The notes under the pieces: generated by a model
Database searches by the model: none
Seen by the model: the letters and a program-made list of their open reading frames with translations, nothing else
Told to the model about the DNA's origin: nothing
In this document: positions 53,320-61,903 of the stretch, one piece after another
Layout of the letters: every line of letters begins with the position of its first letter
Position numbering within the stretch: the stretch's first letter is position 1
Made by a program: the position numbers and the translations under genes
DNA from: CAUZWH01 sp965224275
GTDB lineage: Bacteria > Pseudomonadota > Alphaproteobacteria > SHVV01
Assembly: GCA_965224275.1 (NCBI GenBank)
Contig: CBDCYR010000005.1
Span: 930,001-994,000, forward strand
Direction: 5' to 3'
DNA length: 64,000 nt

Positions 53320-54060
53320 ATGACCAAGCGGCGTGCCGATGTTCAACTTGTCGAACGTGGACTGGTCGAAAGCCGAGAACGCGCGAGGGCACTGATTATG
53401 GCCGGCACCGTGTATAGCGGTGCCGATCGCATCGACAAGCCGGGCCGCCTCTTGGCTTCCGATGCACAACTGGAGGTTCGACAGCGCGACCACCCTTGGG
53501 TATCGCGGGGCGGTGTGAAGTTGGCGCATGCCCTCGATCATTTCTCCATCGATGTCGGCGGGCGCGTGGCGCTCGACGTCGGTGCGTCTACCGGCGGCTT
53601 TACGGATGTCTTGCTCAATCGCGGTGCCAGCCGGGTTTACGCGGTCGATGTTGGCCGCGGGCAGCTCGATTGGCGTCTCCGTCAAGACCCACGGGTCGTC
53701 GTTCTTGAGCGAACCAACGCGCGCTATCTCACCGAGGCGGAGGTTCCCGAACCCGCCGGTGCGATCACGTGCGATGTGAGTTTCATTGGCTTGGAGGCGG
53801 TGCTGCCCGCTGTGCTAGCGCGGGCGTCTGCGGCTGAGGTCGACCTTATCGCGCTGATCAAGCCGCAGTTCGAGGTTGGCAAGGGCCAAGTCGGCAAAGG
53901 AGGGGTGGTCCGCGACGCGGAACTTCATGTCGAGGTTTGCACGCGCATCGAAGCATGGGTTGCCAGCCAGTCCAGCTGGACAGTTCGCGGGATCGTCGAA
54001 AGCCCAATTACCGGCCCTAGCGGCAACAAAGAGTTTCTGATCGCAGCCCATCGAGCGTGA
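53320..54060 (+). CDS. tlyA: TlyA-family rRNA (cytidine-2'-O)-methyltransferase/hemolysin-like
   Basis: 246 aa. An N-terminal S4 RNA-binding domain (residues 1-60: RADVQLVERGLVESRERARALIMAG) precedes a FtsJ-like methyltransferase. SAM motif is VALDVGASTGGFTDVLLNRGASRVYAVDVGRGQLDW. In actinobacteria TlyA methylates 16S and 23S rRNA; the bacterial relatives are often labelled hemolysin A. Starts 35 bp after the LOG gene. Confidence 0.9.
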   Translation: MTKRRADVQLVERGLVESRERARALIMAGTVYSGADRIDKPGRLLASDAQLEVRQRDHPWVSRGGVKLAHALDHFSIDVGGRVALDVGASTGGFTDVLLNRGASRVYAVDVGRGQLDWRLRQDPRVVVLERTNARYLTEAEVPEPAGAITCDVSFIGLEAVLPAVLARASAAEVDLIALIKPQFEVGKGQVGKGGVVRDAELHVEVCTRIEAWVASQSSWTVRGIVESPITGPSGNKEFLIAAHRA

Positions 54061-54135
54061 TGATCGTCGGCGGCACTACCGCGCGGTGGTAGCGTTAACA
54101 CCGGGTTAACGCTGTTTTGCCATAGTCGTGGCGTT

Positions 54136-55146
54136 ATGGCGAAACGATTGCCGCTGGCGACCTACGAGCGCGTGATGCGCGCCTTCGACGGTGTCGATGT
54201 GTGGCGTGGAATGGTGCCGGCCGCGCGGTCGCGTAACTTCCTGGGCGCGCTCGCACCGGACGAGTCACCGACCAGCGGTACTATTTCCACGGAGCCGTCA
54301 GCCTACGTCGAAATCACCCGGCCGGCATCGTCGGAAGGTCTGTTTGAGTTCTATTCGCTCCTATGCTCGGCGCGCGAAGCGCAGGGCTGTTACGTCGCGG
54401 TTTCACTCGGCGCCCACTACGGGGGTCCGCTGGTTGATGCAGCCCTCGCCCTGCGTCGGGTTAATCCGATGCCCTATCGTTTGGTGGGAATCGAGGGTGA
54501 CCGCCACATGGTGGCAATGCTCAATCAGCACTTCATCGAGAATGGCCTCGATCCGCGCGATCATTGCATAATCAATGCGGTCGTCAGCGACAGCAACCAA
54601 CCTGTCATCTTTCCAACGAGTCACGTTCGGACCGGCGCCAACAGCGCTTTTCACCTGCCCGAGCATCGGGCATCCGTCTACCAAGCCATCGCCGACGCGG
54701 GCCTGTCGGAGGCCGTGCTCAAGAACATTCTATGCGTCGGATCGACCGGCATTGCTCTGCCGTTATGGCAGGGGATTGACGCCAAAGCTGAACTCGAGAT
54801 GATCAGCGCGATCACGATCGCTGATATTCTTGGTGCACTCGGTGATGTCGACTACTTGGAGATCGATATTCAAGCCGCCGAGCGTTATGCACTTCCGCCG
54901 GCGGGTGAAATTCTAGGTCGCAAAGTACGGTGGGTTCATCTCGGGACGCACGGGGTTGATATCCATCGTGAGATGCGGGATTTGTTCGAGAGTTGGGGAT
55001 GGCGCGTGATGGCCGATCTACTTCCTGAAACCGACTATCAAGCGCCCGATCGTGAGTTTCGAACGCAAGATGGTGTTCTCGTCGCCCGCAATCCGGCTTT
55101 CCCTCTTACTATTTGGTCTGATCTTCCACAGCAGGCTGCGCCGTGA
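54136..55146 (+). CDS. FkbM-like methyltransferase, first of two tandem copies
   Basis: 336 aa. SAM-binding core by similarity to FkbM proteins: YVAVSLGAHYGGPLVDAALAL near residue 96, VGIEGDRHMVAMLNQHF near residue 118, and DVDYLEIDIQAAERYAL near residue 240 (in FkbM, the DVEGAE segment). Signal peptide not seen. The family methylates sugar or polyketide hydroxyls; here the specific motif residues are diverged, so the function is unknown. Overlaps the next gene by 4 bases (GTGA). Confidence 0.7.
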   Translation: MAKRLPLATYERVMRAFDGVDVWRGMVPAARSRNFLGALAPDESPTSGTISTEPSAYVEITRPASSEGLFEFYSLLCSAREAQGCYVAVSLGAHYGGPLVDAALALRRVNPMPYRLVGIEGDRHMVAMLNQHFIENGLDPRDHCIINAVVSDSNQPVIFPTSHVRTGANSAFHLPEHRASVYQAIADAGLSEAVLKNILCVGSTGIALPLWQGIDAKAELEMISAITIADILGALGDVDYLEIDIQAAERYALPPAGEILGRKVRWVHLGTHGVDIHREMRDLFESWGWRVMADLLPETDYQAPDREFRTQDGVLVARNPAFPLTIWSDLPQQAAP

Positions 55147-56168
55147 CCTTGGATAACAGGGTCTATCGCTTTGACCCGGAAGTTCTTGATCTGGCGACGC
55201 GCGTGCTCAACGAGATCCCGCCGTGGTGCGGCCTATCTCCCAACAATCGGTACCGCAACTATCTTGGTGCCGTCGGTCCCGATGAATCGTCCGACCGCAA
55301 TGATCTAACCTTCGAGGCGATTAAGTACGTCGAGGTAAATCCGCCGCCGCCTTCCGAGGGTTTTTTTGAGTTCTATTCGTTGCTCTGCTCTATCCACGAG
55401 GCCGACGGCGAGTACGTCGCGGCGTCGCTCGGTGCCCACTATGGCGGCCCGCTGGTCGATGCCGTATTGGCGCTCCGGTATATCAAACCGATGCCCTTCA
55501 AACTTATTGGTATCGAAGCCGACCCCCACATGATCGAGCTTCTCAAGCGCCATTTGCGCGATCACGGCATTGATGCAAACGATCATTGCATTATCAACGC
55601 TGCGGTTAGCGATTCCACCACGCCCGTCCTGTTTACCACCAGCGAGGTTCGAACCGGCGCCAACGTGGCCTTTCACGAGCCCTCGGAGCGAGAATCGATT
55701 TACCAGTCGATTGCCGGAGTTGGCTTGTCCGAGGCTGTTCTCAAGAATCTGCTGTTACACGCCTCGACCGGGCTGCGGGTGCCGCTGTGGGCCCATAGCG
55801 AGGCCCAAGGGGAACTCGAGATGGTCAGCGCGATCACGCTGAATGACGTGCTCAGCCTCTATGACAAGGTCGACTACCTCGACGTTGATATTCAGTCTTC
55901 CGAACGTTACGTCCTGCCGCCGGCGGTCGATGCCATGAACCGCCGGGTGCGCTGGGTCCACGTGGGAACGCATGGCCGGGCCATTCATGCCGAAATGAAG
56001 GAATTGTTCGCGACCTGGGGCTGGCGATTGATCGCAGATGTGCTGCCGGAAGCGACCTACGAAACACCGACCACCCGGTTCGCATCTCAGGACGGCGTCA
56101 TTGTTGCCCGCAATCCGGCGTTCCCACTCACAGTGTGGTCCGACGTTCCCGTACTGGAAGCCGCCTAG
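55143..56168 (+). CDS. FkbM-like methyltransferase, second of two tandem copies
   Basis: 341 aa from GTG 55143, overlapping the upstream stop by 4 bases. It is collinear with its neighbour over the full length (EFYSLLCS, YVAASLGAHYGGPLVDAVLAL, VDYLDVDIQSSERYVLPPA). Conserved blocks beyond the SAM core (VRTGANxAFHxPExRxSxYQ, RWVHxGTHG) define a distinct subfamily that I do not recognise by name. Translational coupling suggests a heteromeric enzyme or paired modification steps. Confidence 0.7.
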   Translation: MTLDNRVYRFDPEVLDLATRVLNEIPPWCGLSPNNRYRNYLGAVGPDESSDRNDLTFEAIKYVEVNPPPPSEGFFEFYSLLCSIHEADGEYVAASLGAHYGGPLVDAVLALRYIKPMPFKLIGIEADPHMIELLKRHLRDHGIDANDHCIINAAVSDSTTPVLFTTSEVRTGANVAFHEPSERESIYQSIAGVGLSEAVLKNLLLHASTGLRVPLWAHSEAQGELEMVSAITLNDVLSLYDKVDYLDVDIQSSERYVLPPAVDAMNRRVRWVHVGTHGRAIHAEMKELFATWGWRLIADVLPEATYETPTTRFASQDGVIVARNPAFPLTVWSDVPVLEAA

Positions 56169-56181
56169 TCGTCGTTGTCGG

Positions 56182-56754
56182 TTAGCGGTCCATCGCGTGG
56201 TATTCGGGGTTGGGGCGCATCTCGGTTGCTGACGCCATCCGATTGGACATATTGAAGAAGCTCGCGATCTCCGCGATATCCCAAATATCTCGCTCGCTGA
56301 AACCAACCTCGCGCAGCGCTTGCCGATCCGCTTCGGTGATTCGCTCAGGTCTCTGCGTGAGGGCGATCGAGAAGTCGAGCATGGTGCGTTGACGACCATC
56401 GAGATCGGCGGCGCGATAGTTCATTACCATCTGATCGCCAAACGCGGGGTTGCCGGATCGCCGACGAACCGCCCACCCGTGCGCCACCTGGCAGTAGTAG
56501 CAATGATTTTCGGCGGACACCGCCGTTGCAATCATTTCGCGCTCCAGTTTCGACAGGCCGGACTCGCCGAGCATGAGTTCATCGACGTAGGCAATGAAGT
56601 TGCGGAGCCGCGCGGGGTGCCAGGCGTAGGCGCGCAACACATTGGGGACGAATCCCAACTTCTCGATGCATTTCTCAAAGTAGGCGCGGAGGTCGTCATC
56701 AAGTTCGGCGTCGGCGGGTAGATCTAGCGCGGTCGGTCGATCGGGTTGCGGCAT
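56182..56754 (-). CDS. AhpD-like/carboxymuconolactone-decarboxylase-family peroxidase-related protein
   Basis: 190 aa. The redox motif HCYYCQVAHG (CxxC plus His) sits near residue 85, after LEREMIATAVSAEN, and FGDQMVMNYRA follows. This matches the peroxidase-related subgroup of AhpD-like proteins. It is convergent with the second methyltransferase (13-bp gap) and follows an acyl-CoA dehydrogenase gene after 3 bp on the same strand. Confidence 0.88.
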   Translation of the reverse strand: MPQPDRPTALDLPADAELDDDLRAYFEKCIEKLGFVPNVLRAYAWHPARLRNFIAYVDELMLGESGLSKLEREMIATAVSAENHCYYCQVAHGWAVRRRSGNPAFGDQMVMNYRAADLDGRQRTMLDFSIALTQRPERITEADRQALREVGFSERDIWDIAEIASFFNMSNRMASATEMRPNPEYHAMDR

Positions 56755-56757
56755 GGG

Positions 56758-57957
56758 TTAGTCCCGCTCAATGGTGAGATATCCGTCGCGCGTCTGGGGC
56801 AATTTGCGCTTGAGAATTTTCGAAGCCGCAAACGTACGCAAGATTTGTGCGGTACCCCCGCCTATCGTGAACATGCGGGCATCACGCACAATGCGTTCGA
56901 GCGGTTGGTTCCGTGAATAGCCGCGCGCGCCGAATATCTGCAAGGCATCATTGGTAACCGCGATCGCCATCTCAGACGCAAGAATCTTGGCCTGCGCGGC
57001 CAGCAACGGTTCGGGAAAACCGCTCGCCGCGCTCGCCGCCGCTCGATAGATCAATCCCTGAGCTGCCGCGGCACGCGTGCTCATGTCGACCAGCATCCAC
57101 TGCAGTCCTTGAAATTCCGCGATCGGCCGGCCGAACTGCTCACGCGCGCCTGCGTAATCGAGCGCCAGTTCATAGGCACCCTCGGCAAGGCCGAGAGCGA
57201 CGGTGGCAGCGCCCACGCGTTGCGCGTTGTAGGCCGTCATGAGGTCGGCGAAGCCGTTTTTCAGCCCACGTGGCGGGAGTACCAACGCAGCCGGCGCCAG
57301 CTCCATATCCTCTAGGACGATCTCGGTCTCCGGAATTCCACGCAGGCCCATGGTCGGCTCGCGAATACCGATCGTGAGTCCCGGTGTTTCGTCACGAATC
57401 GCGATAAACCCGCCGATGCCTTCGGCCTCGCCCTGTTCGTCGAAGACCCTGGCAAATACCAGATGTAGCCGCGAAACGCCGCCGCCGGTGATCCAATGTT
57501 TCTTGCCGTTGAGGACGTAACGATTGCCGCGCTTGTCGGCGCGTGTCGTCATCTCGTTGGCGGCACTGCCGGCTTCAGGCTCGGTGATGCAAATCGCAGG
57601 TTTGTCGCCGGCGAGAACGAGATCGGCGGCCAGCCGTTTCTGATCCTGCGACCCATACGCCATGATCGCGCCAATCGCCCCCATGTTGGCTTCAACGGCG
57701 ATTCTTCCCGTCACACCGCAGACTTTCGCCATTTCCTCGATCATGAGAACCGCATCGAGATAGCTCGCGCCCTGGCCGCCGAATGATTTCGGAATGGTCA
57801 TGCCGAAAAAGCCGGCATCAACCATCTCGTTGACGTTGTCCCACGGGTAGGTTTCAGCGCGATCAATTTCCGCCGCGCGGGCCGCAATGGCGCCGCTGGC
57901 GAGTTCACGGGCGCGATCACGAATTCGGATTTGTTCGGAAGTCGGGTTGAAATCCAT
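56758..57957 (-). CDS. Acyl-CoA dehydrogenase (short form, atypical C-terminus)
   Basis: 399 aa, the standard length. FAD-binding segments CITEPEAGSAANEM near residue 120 and HWITGGGVSRLHLVFARVF near residue 155 are present. At the usual catalytic-Glu site (IYEGTSEIQ-type), the sequence is MFTIGGGTAQILRTF, with Gly in place of Glu. Either the base is elsewhere, as in isovaleryl-CoA dehydrogenase-like proteins, or the enzyme is inactive or acts as a nitroalkane-oxidase-like relative. The AhpD-like gene is 3 bp downstream. Confidence 0.85.
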   Translation of the reverse strand: MDFNPTSEQIRIRDRARELASGAIAARAAEIDRAETYPWDNVNEMVDAGFFGMTIPKSFGGQGASYLDAVLMIEEMAKVCGVTGRIAVEANMGAIGAIMAYGSQDQKRLAADLVLAGDKPAICITEPEAGSAANEMTTRADKRGNRYVLNGKKHWITGGGVSRLHLVFARVFDEQGEAEGIGGFIAIRDETPGLTIGIREPTMGLRGIPETEIVLEDMELAPAALVLPPRGLKNGFADLMTAYNAQRVGAATVALGLAEGAYELALDYAGAREQFGRPIAEFQGLQWMLVDMSTRAAAAQGLIYRAAASAASGFPEPLLAAQAKILASEMAIAVTNDALQIFGARGYSRNQPLERIVRDARMFTIGGGTAQILRTFAASKILKRKLPQTRDGYLTIERD

Positions 57958-57965
57958 CGGACTAG

Positions 57966-59002
57966 TTGTGGTGTCTCAGTAGGTTGTTCATTCGGCCCCG
58001 CTTTGAGAAGCTGATGTTTGAAAAGAACAGAAGCTGATCGCCGGAGGACCGAATGAACATCCATAAGAATGCCCGCCTGACCCCGAAGGGTCGAGAGATA
58101 TTAATCTCTCGACTGGAACGCGGCGAACACCCGTTGGACGTGGCGACAGCAATGGGCACCAGTACCAGTACGGTCTACAAATGGTGGCGGCGCTATCGCG
58201 CGGAAGGCTTTGGCGGGCTTGTCGACCGCTCCTCAAGGCCAATGACCAGCCCGCATAGAACACCTGGTGAGCTTGAGGCGAAGGTGATTGCCCTGCGCAA
58301 GCAACGGCGCATCTATCACCGCATCGCCGCCGAAGTTGGTGTTTCCAAAGCCACGGTGGGACGGATCCTGACCCGACACCACCTCAACCGCTGGCGCGAC
58401 CTCGACCCCGCCCAACCGGTACGCCGCTACGAACGCGCCAAGCCCGGCGAGATGATCCACATCGATATCAAAAAACTCGGCCGCTTCAACCAGGTCGGGC
58501 ACCGCATAACCGGTGATCGAACCGGCCCAAGAACCGGACCCAACAGGGGCTGGGAATACGTCCACGTCTGCATCGACGACCACTCCCGCCTCGGCTTCGC
58601 AGACATCATGCCAAACGAGAAAAAAGACAGCGCCGTCGCCTTCTTGATGGCCGCCCTCGCTTGGTACCGGCGCTTCAATATCACCGTCGAACGGGTCATG
58701 ACCGACAATGGATCGTGCTACAGGTCATTGGCCTTCACAGACGCCTGCAAAAACCTCGGGCTCAAACACATCCGCACCAAACCCTATACACCCAAAACCA
58801 ACGGCAAGGCCGAGCGCTTTATCCAATCTTCTCTGCGCGAATGGGCCTACGCTCAAGCCTATGAAAGCTCACAGCACAGAGCACGTGAGCTCCCCATCTG
58901 GCTACACCACTACAATTGGCACAGACCTCATGCCGGGATAAATGGAAATCAACCCATCAGCCGATCAGGCTTGGATGTCAATAACCTCACGAGACTCCAC
59001 AG
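57966..59002 (+). mobile_element. IS481-family insertion sequence
   Basis: 1037 bp, with imperfect inverted ends (TTGTGGTGTCTCAGTAGGTT left; the right end read inward is CTGTGGAGTCTCGTGAGGTT). A 4-bp CTAG duplication occurs at both sides (57962-57965 and 59003-59006); CTAG is the known IS481 target. The right CTAG is the edge of repeat copy C, so IS481 inserted at the boundary of an element already there. Confidence 0.9.
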
Positions 59003-59006
59003 CTAG
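58053..59006 (+). CDS. IS481-family transposase
   Basis: 317 aa. An N-terminal HTH (ATAMGTSTSTVYKWWRRYRAEG) precedes an rve core with DDE residues: Asp in MIHIDIKKLGRF, Asp in RVMTDNGSCYRS, and Glu in NGKAERFIQSSLREWA. The stop TAG (59004-59006) lies in the target duplication next to repeat copy C, outside the element. Full length. Confidence 0.95.
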   Translation: MNIHKNARLTPKGREILISRLERGEHPLDVATAMGTSTSTVYKWWRRYRAEGFGGLVDRSSRPMTSPHRTPGELEAKVIALRKQRRIYHRIAAEVGVSKATVGRILTRHHLNRWRDLDPAQPVRRYERAKPGEMIHIDIKKLGRFNQVGHRITGDRTGPRTGPNRGWEYVHVCIDDHSRLGFADIMPNEKKDSAVAFLMAALAWYRRFNITVERVMTDNGSCYRSLAFTDACKNLGLKHIRTKPYTPKTNGKAERFIQSSLREWAYAQAYESSQHRARELPIWLHHYNWHRPHAGINGNQPISRSGLDVNNLTRLHS

Positions 59007-59292
59007 TGGATGAAATCCAACATATGGTACCCATACGACGGTTTGCCGAGTTCGCCGGCTAGGCGCGCGAAGCGTGGCGATGCCCCATAGGACTGTTGGG
59101 CATCGGAAGCTTCGTGTAACGCGGCTGGCGGGCTCGGCAAGCCGCCCTGTGGGTCGCCTATCCCGGCCCCTCGGTGCGTCGAAACCCCTCGACGATGCCC
59201 AACGGTCCCTTGGGGCATCGCCTGCGGGCTTCCTCCTGCCGAGCTACCGGGATACGCGATCGTATGGGTACCATATGTTGGATTCCATCCAC
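59006..59292. repeat. TA-flanked inverted-repeat element, copy C (287 bp)
   Basis: Terminal repeats begin GTGGATGAAATCCAACATAT at the left and are mirrored at the right, with TA on both sides (59004-59005, 59293-59294). Same length and nearly the same sequence as copy B at 7431. Nested palindromes as in B. The left TAG at its edge is the IS481 transposase stop. The two copies share a 73-codon open frame, which I do not regard as a gene. Confidence 0.9.
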
Positions 59293-59353
59293 TAGGTGCC
59301 TGTCCGGGCTACTGTATTCGTCGACTTGCCTAAACGTCAAAACGCGGAACGCC

Positions 59354-60742
59354 ATGCCACGCGATACATTCGGATTGGAGATTAGCGCCGCCAATCAACC
59401 GGCGGTCGCCGCCTACAACGAGTTGGTGAATGCTTATCTCGGCTTTCGTCGCGATACCGGCGAGCATCTCAAGGCAGCACTCGCCGCGGATACGAACCTG
59501 GTCATGGGGCACGTGCTGAAGGGCTACTTCTATCTGTTGTTTTGCAGCCCGCACATGGATGGACGCGTCGCGAAAACGATCGGACTGGCCGACGTAGCGG
59601 CGAGCACGGTCCGAGCAGGCGAGCGTGAAAGGCGCCATATCGACGCGCTTCGCGCTTGGGCAGCACGTGATATTGCCGGCGCCACGGCGCTATGGGAAGA
59701 AATCCTTCTGGCGTGGCCGCGAGACATCCTTGCGTTGCGCCTAGCGCACTTCACGCATTTCTATCTCGGCGATTCCCGGAACCTACGCGATTCGATCGCG
59801 CGGGTGATGCACGCGTGGGATGACGCCGCGCCCGGTTATGCCTACCTGCTCGGGATGTGGGCTTTCGGTCTGGAGGAATGCGGCGACTACGTCAGAGCGG
59901 AGATGGCAGGGCGGCGGGCGGTCGCCAAGGATCCCGCCAATATTTGGGCAGTACACGCGGTGGCCCACGTAATGGAGATGCAAGGCCGCCATCGCGAAGG
60001 GATTGAATGGCTCACCGAGACTGAGCCGGCGTGGGCCGAGTGCAACAATTTTGCCTATCACGTGTGGTGGCATCGCGCCCTTTTTCATCTAGAGCGGGGA
60101 GAGAACGAGGCTGTCCTTGATCACTACGACCAAAAATTTCGCGCCGACGTTGACTCCGAGGACTATCTCGATATGTCGAACGCGATCGCCATGCTGTGGC
60201 GTTTGGAGAACGCCGATGTCGATATTGGGGCGCGGTGGTCGGAACTCGGCGAGAAAGCGGAAAAGCGGGCCGACGATAACATCTTCGTCTTTATTGACGC
60301 CCATCTGGCGATGGCGCTGGCAGCATCCGGGCGCGAACAATCGGCGGCGCGTTTGATTGAAACAATGTCAACCGCGGCAACAACCGATGCCACAGAAGCA
60401 CTGATCTACCGCGATGTCGGCATACCGCTCTGTGAAGCGATGCTCGCTTATCGCGCCGGTGACTATGCGCTTGCCGTCGACCGTCTGCTTCCGATTCGCT
60501 ACGACGTGGTCAGGATTGGCGGCAGTCATGCCCAGCGGGACGTGTTTCACCAGACGTTGATTGAGGCTGCGCTCAAGGACAAACGATACCCGCTCGCTCG
60601 CGCCTTACTTGCGGAGCGAGTCGCAGAGCGGGCCGATAGCGCTCATAGCTGGGCGCGCTATGCCGATAGTCTCGATGGTGTGGGAAATTCCGAAGCCGCG
60701 ATGACGGCGCGCACGCGCTCAACGCAAATCCTCAGCCGGTAA
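59354..60742 (+). CDS. TPR protein, TTC38-like
   Basis: 462 aa from ATG 59354 (MPRDTFGLEISAANQPAVAAYNELV). Upstream in-frame codons belong to repeat copy C, so they are excluded. TPR-type helical pairs run through the protein (AYLLGMWAFGLEECGDYVRAEMAGRRAVAKDPANIWAVHAVAHV). The layout matches tetratricopeptide repeat 38 (TTC38) proteins, a family whose function is unknown in bacteria. Monocistronic and convergent with aroC. Confidence 0.82.
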   Translation: MPRDTFGLEISAANQPAVAAYNELVNAYLGFRRDTGEHLKAALAADTNLVMGHVLKGYFYLLFCSPHMDGRVAKTIGLADVAASTVRAGERERRHIDALRAWAARDIAGATALWEEILLAWPRDILALRLAHFTHFYLGDSRNLRDSIARVMHAWDDAAPGYAYLLGMWAFGLEECGDYVRAEMAGRRAVAKDPANIWAVHAVAHVMEMQGRHREGIEWLTETEPAWAECNNFAYHVWWHRALFHLERGENEAVLDHYDQKFRADVDSEDYLDMSNAIAMLWRLENADVDIGARWSELGEKAEKRADDNIFVFIDAHLAMALAASGREQSAARLIETMSTAATTDATEALIYRDVGIPLCEAMLAYRAGDYALAVDRLLPIRYDVVRIGGSHAQRDVFHQTLIEAALKDKRYPLARALLAERVAERADSAHSWARYADSLDGVGNSEAAMTARTRSTQILSR

Positions 60743-60796
60743 CCCCGACGACCCAAGCTCCGGTGTGAATACGGCGGCGCACGGGAGGTGAACTAC

Positions 60797-61867
60797 TCAG
60801 CCGTTTTGCGCACGGTGGCGCAAGAGATGGTCGGCCAGCACGCAAGCGACCATGGCTTCGCCAACCGGCACGGCCCGGATTCCAACGCAGGGATCGTGGC
60901 GCCCGGTGGTCGAGATCTCGACGTCGTTGCCTTTCGCATCCACCGTGCGCAGTGATTGCGGTATCGATGAGGTCGGTTTGACTGCGAAACGGGCGATAAT
61001 GTCCTGCCCAGTGCTGATACCGCCCAAAACCCCGCCGGCATGATTCGACAGGAATTCTACGCGTCCGTCGGCCATACGCATTTCATCTGCGTTGGCATCG
61101 CCGGTCAGCCGTGCCGCATCGAAGCCTTCACCGATCTCCACGCCTTTCACGGCATTAATGCTCATGAGAGCGGTTGCAAGGTCGGCATCGAGTTTTCCAT
61201 ACACGGGCTCGCCGAGCCCGACCGGGACGCCACTCGCGACAATTTCGATCACCGCGCCAACCGAGTTGCCCTGCTTACGAAGGTCGTCGAGATAGGTCTC
61301 CCAGGTCGCGACCGTTTCCGGATCGGGGCACCAGAACGGGTTGTTGCCCACCTCGTCCCAATCCCATCGGCCGCGGTCGATCCCGTGCTCGCCCACCTGC
61401 ACCAGAACGCCTCTGATCGTGATTGCGTCACCCAAGACTTTACGGGCAAGTCCTCCCGCGGCAACGCGCATCGCCGTCTCGCGCGCCGATGCCCGGCCCG
61501 ATCCGCGGTAATCCCGAATGCCGTACTTCTGCTGATAGGTGTAATCAGCGTGGCCCGGGCGATACTTGTCTTTAATATCGCCGTAGTCCTTGGTACGGGC
61601 GTCGACATTGTCGATGATCAGGCTGACTGGCATCCCGGTCGTTTGGCCTTCGAAAACGCCAGCTGCAATCCGCACGGTGTCAGGTTCGCGGCGTTGCGTG
61701 GTAAATCGATTTTGGCCCGGGCGCCGCCGATCGAGCCACGGTTGCAAGTCGGCCTCAGACAAGGACAAACGTGGTGGTACCCCATCGATCACACAGCCGA
61801 TCGATGGGCCGTGACTCTCGCCCCATGTCGTTACCCGAAATAGCCGCCCGAAAGAATTGTCCGACAT
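60797..61867 (-). CDS. aroC: Chorismate synthase
   Basis: 356 aa from ATG 61867 (MSDNSFGRLFRVTTWGESHGP). FMN-binding signatures: GESHGPSIGCVIDGVPPRL, GRASARETAMRVAAGGLARKVL and GGVLGGISTGQDI. Converts EPSP to chorismate, the last step of the shikimate pathway; it needs reduced FMN. It follows fabI after 36 bp on the same strand. Confidence 0.97.
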   Translation of the reverse strand: MSDNSFGRLFRVTTWGESHGPSIGCVIDGVPPRLSLSEADLQPWLDRRRPGQNRFTTQRREPDTVRIAAGVFEGQTTGMPVSLIIDNVDARTKDYGDIKDKYRPGHADYTYQQKYGIRDYRGSGRASARETAMRVAAGGLARKVLGDAITIRGVLVQVGEHGIDRGRWDWDEVGNNPFWCPDPETVATWETYLDDLRKQGNSVGAVIEIVASGVPVGLGEPVYGKLDADLATALMSINAVKGVEIGEGFDAARLTGDANADEMRMADGRVEFLSNHAGGVLGGISTGQDIIARFAVKPTSSIPQSLRTVDAKGNDVEISTTGRHDPCVGIRAVPVGEAMVACVLADHLLRHRAQNG

Positions 61868-61903
61868 CGTTCTAACCGGTACCCGCAAGCGGCCGGGAAT
61901 CGC

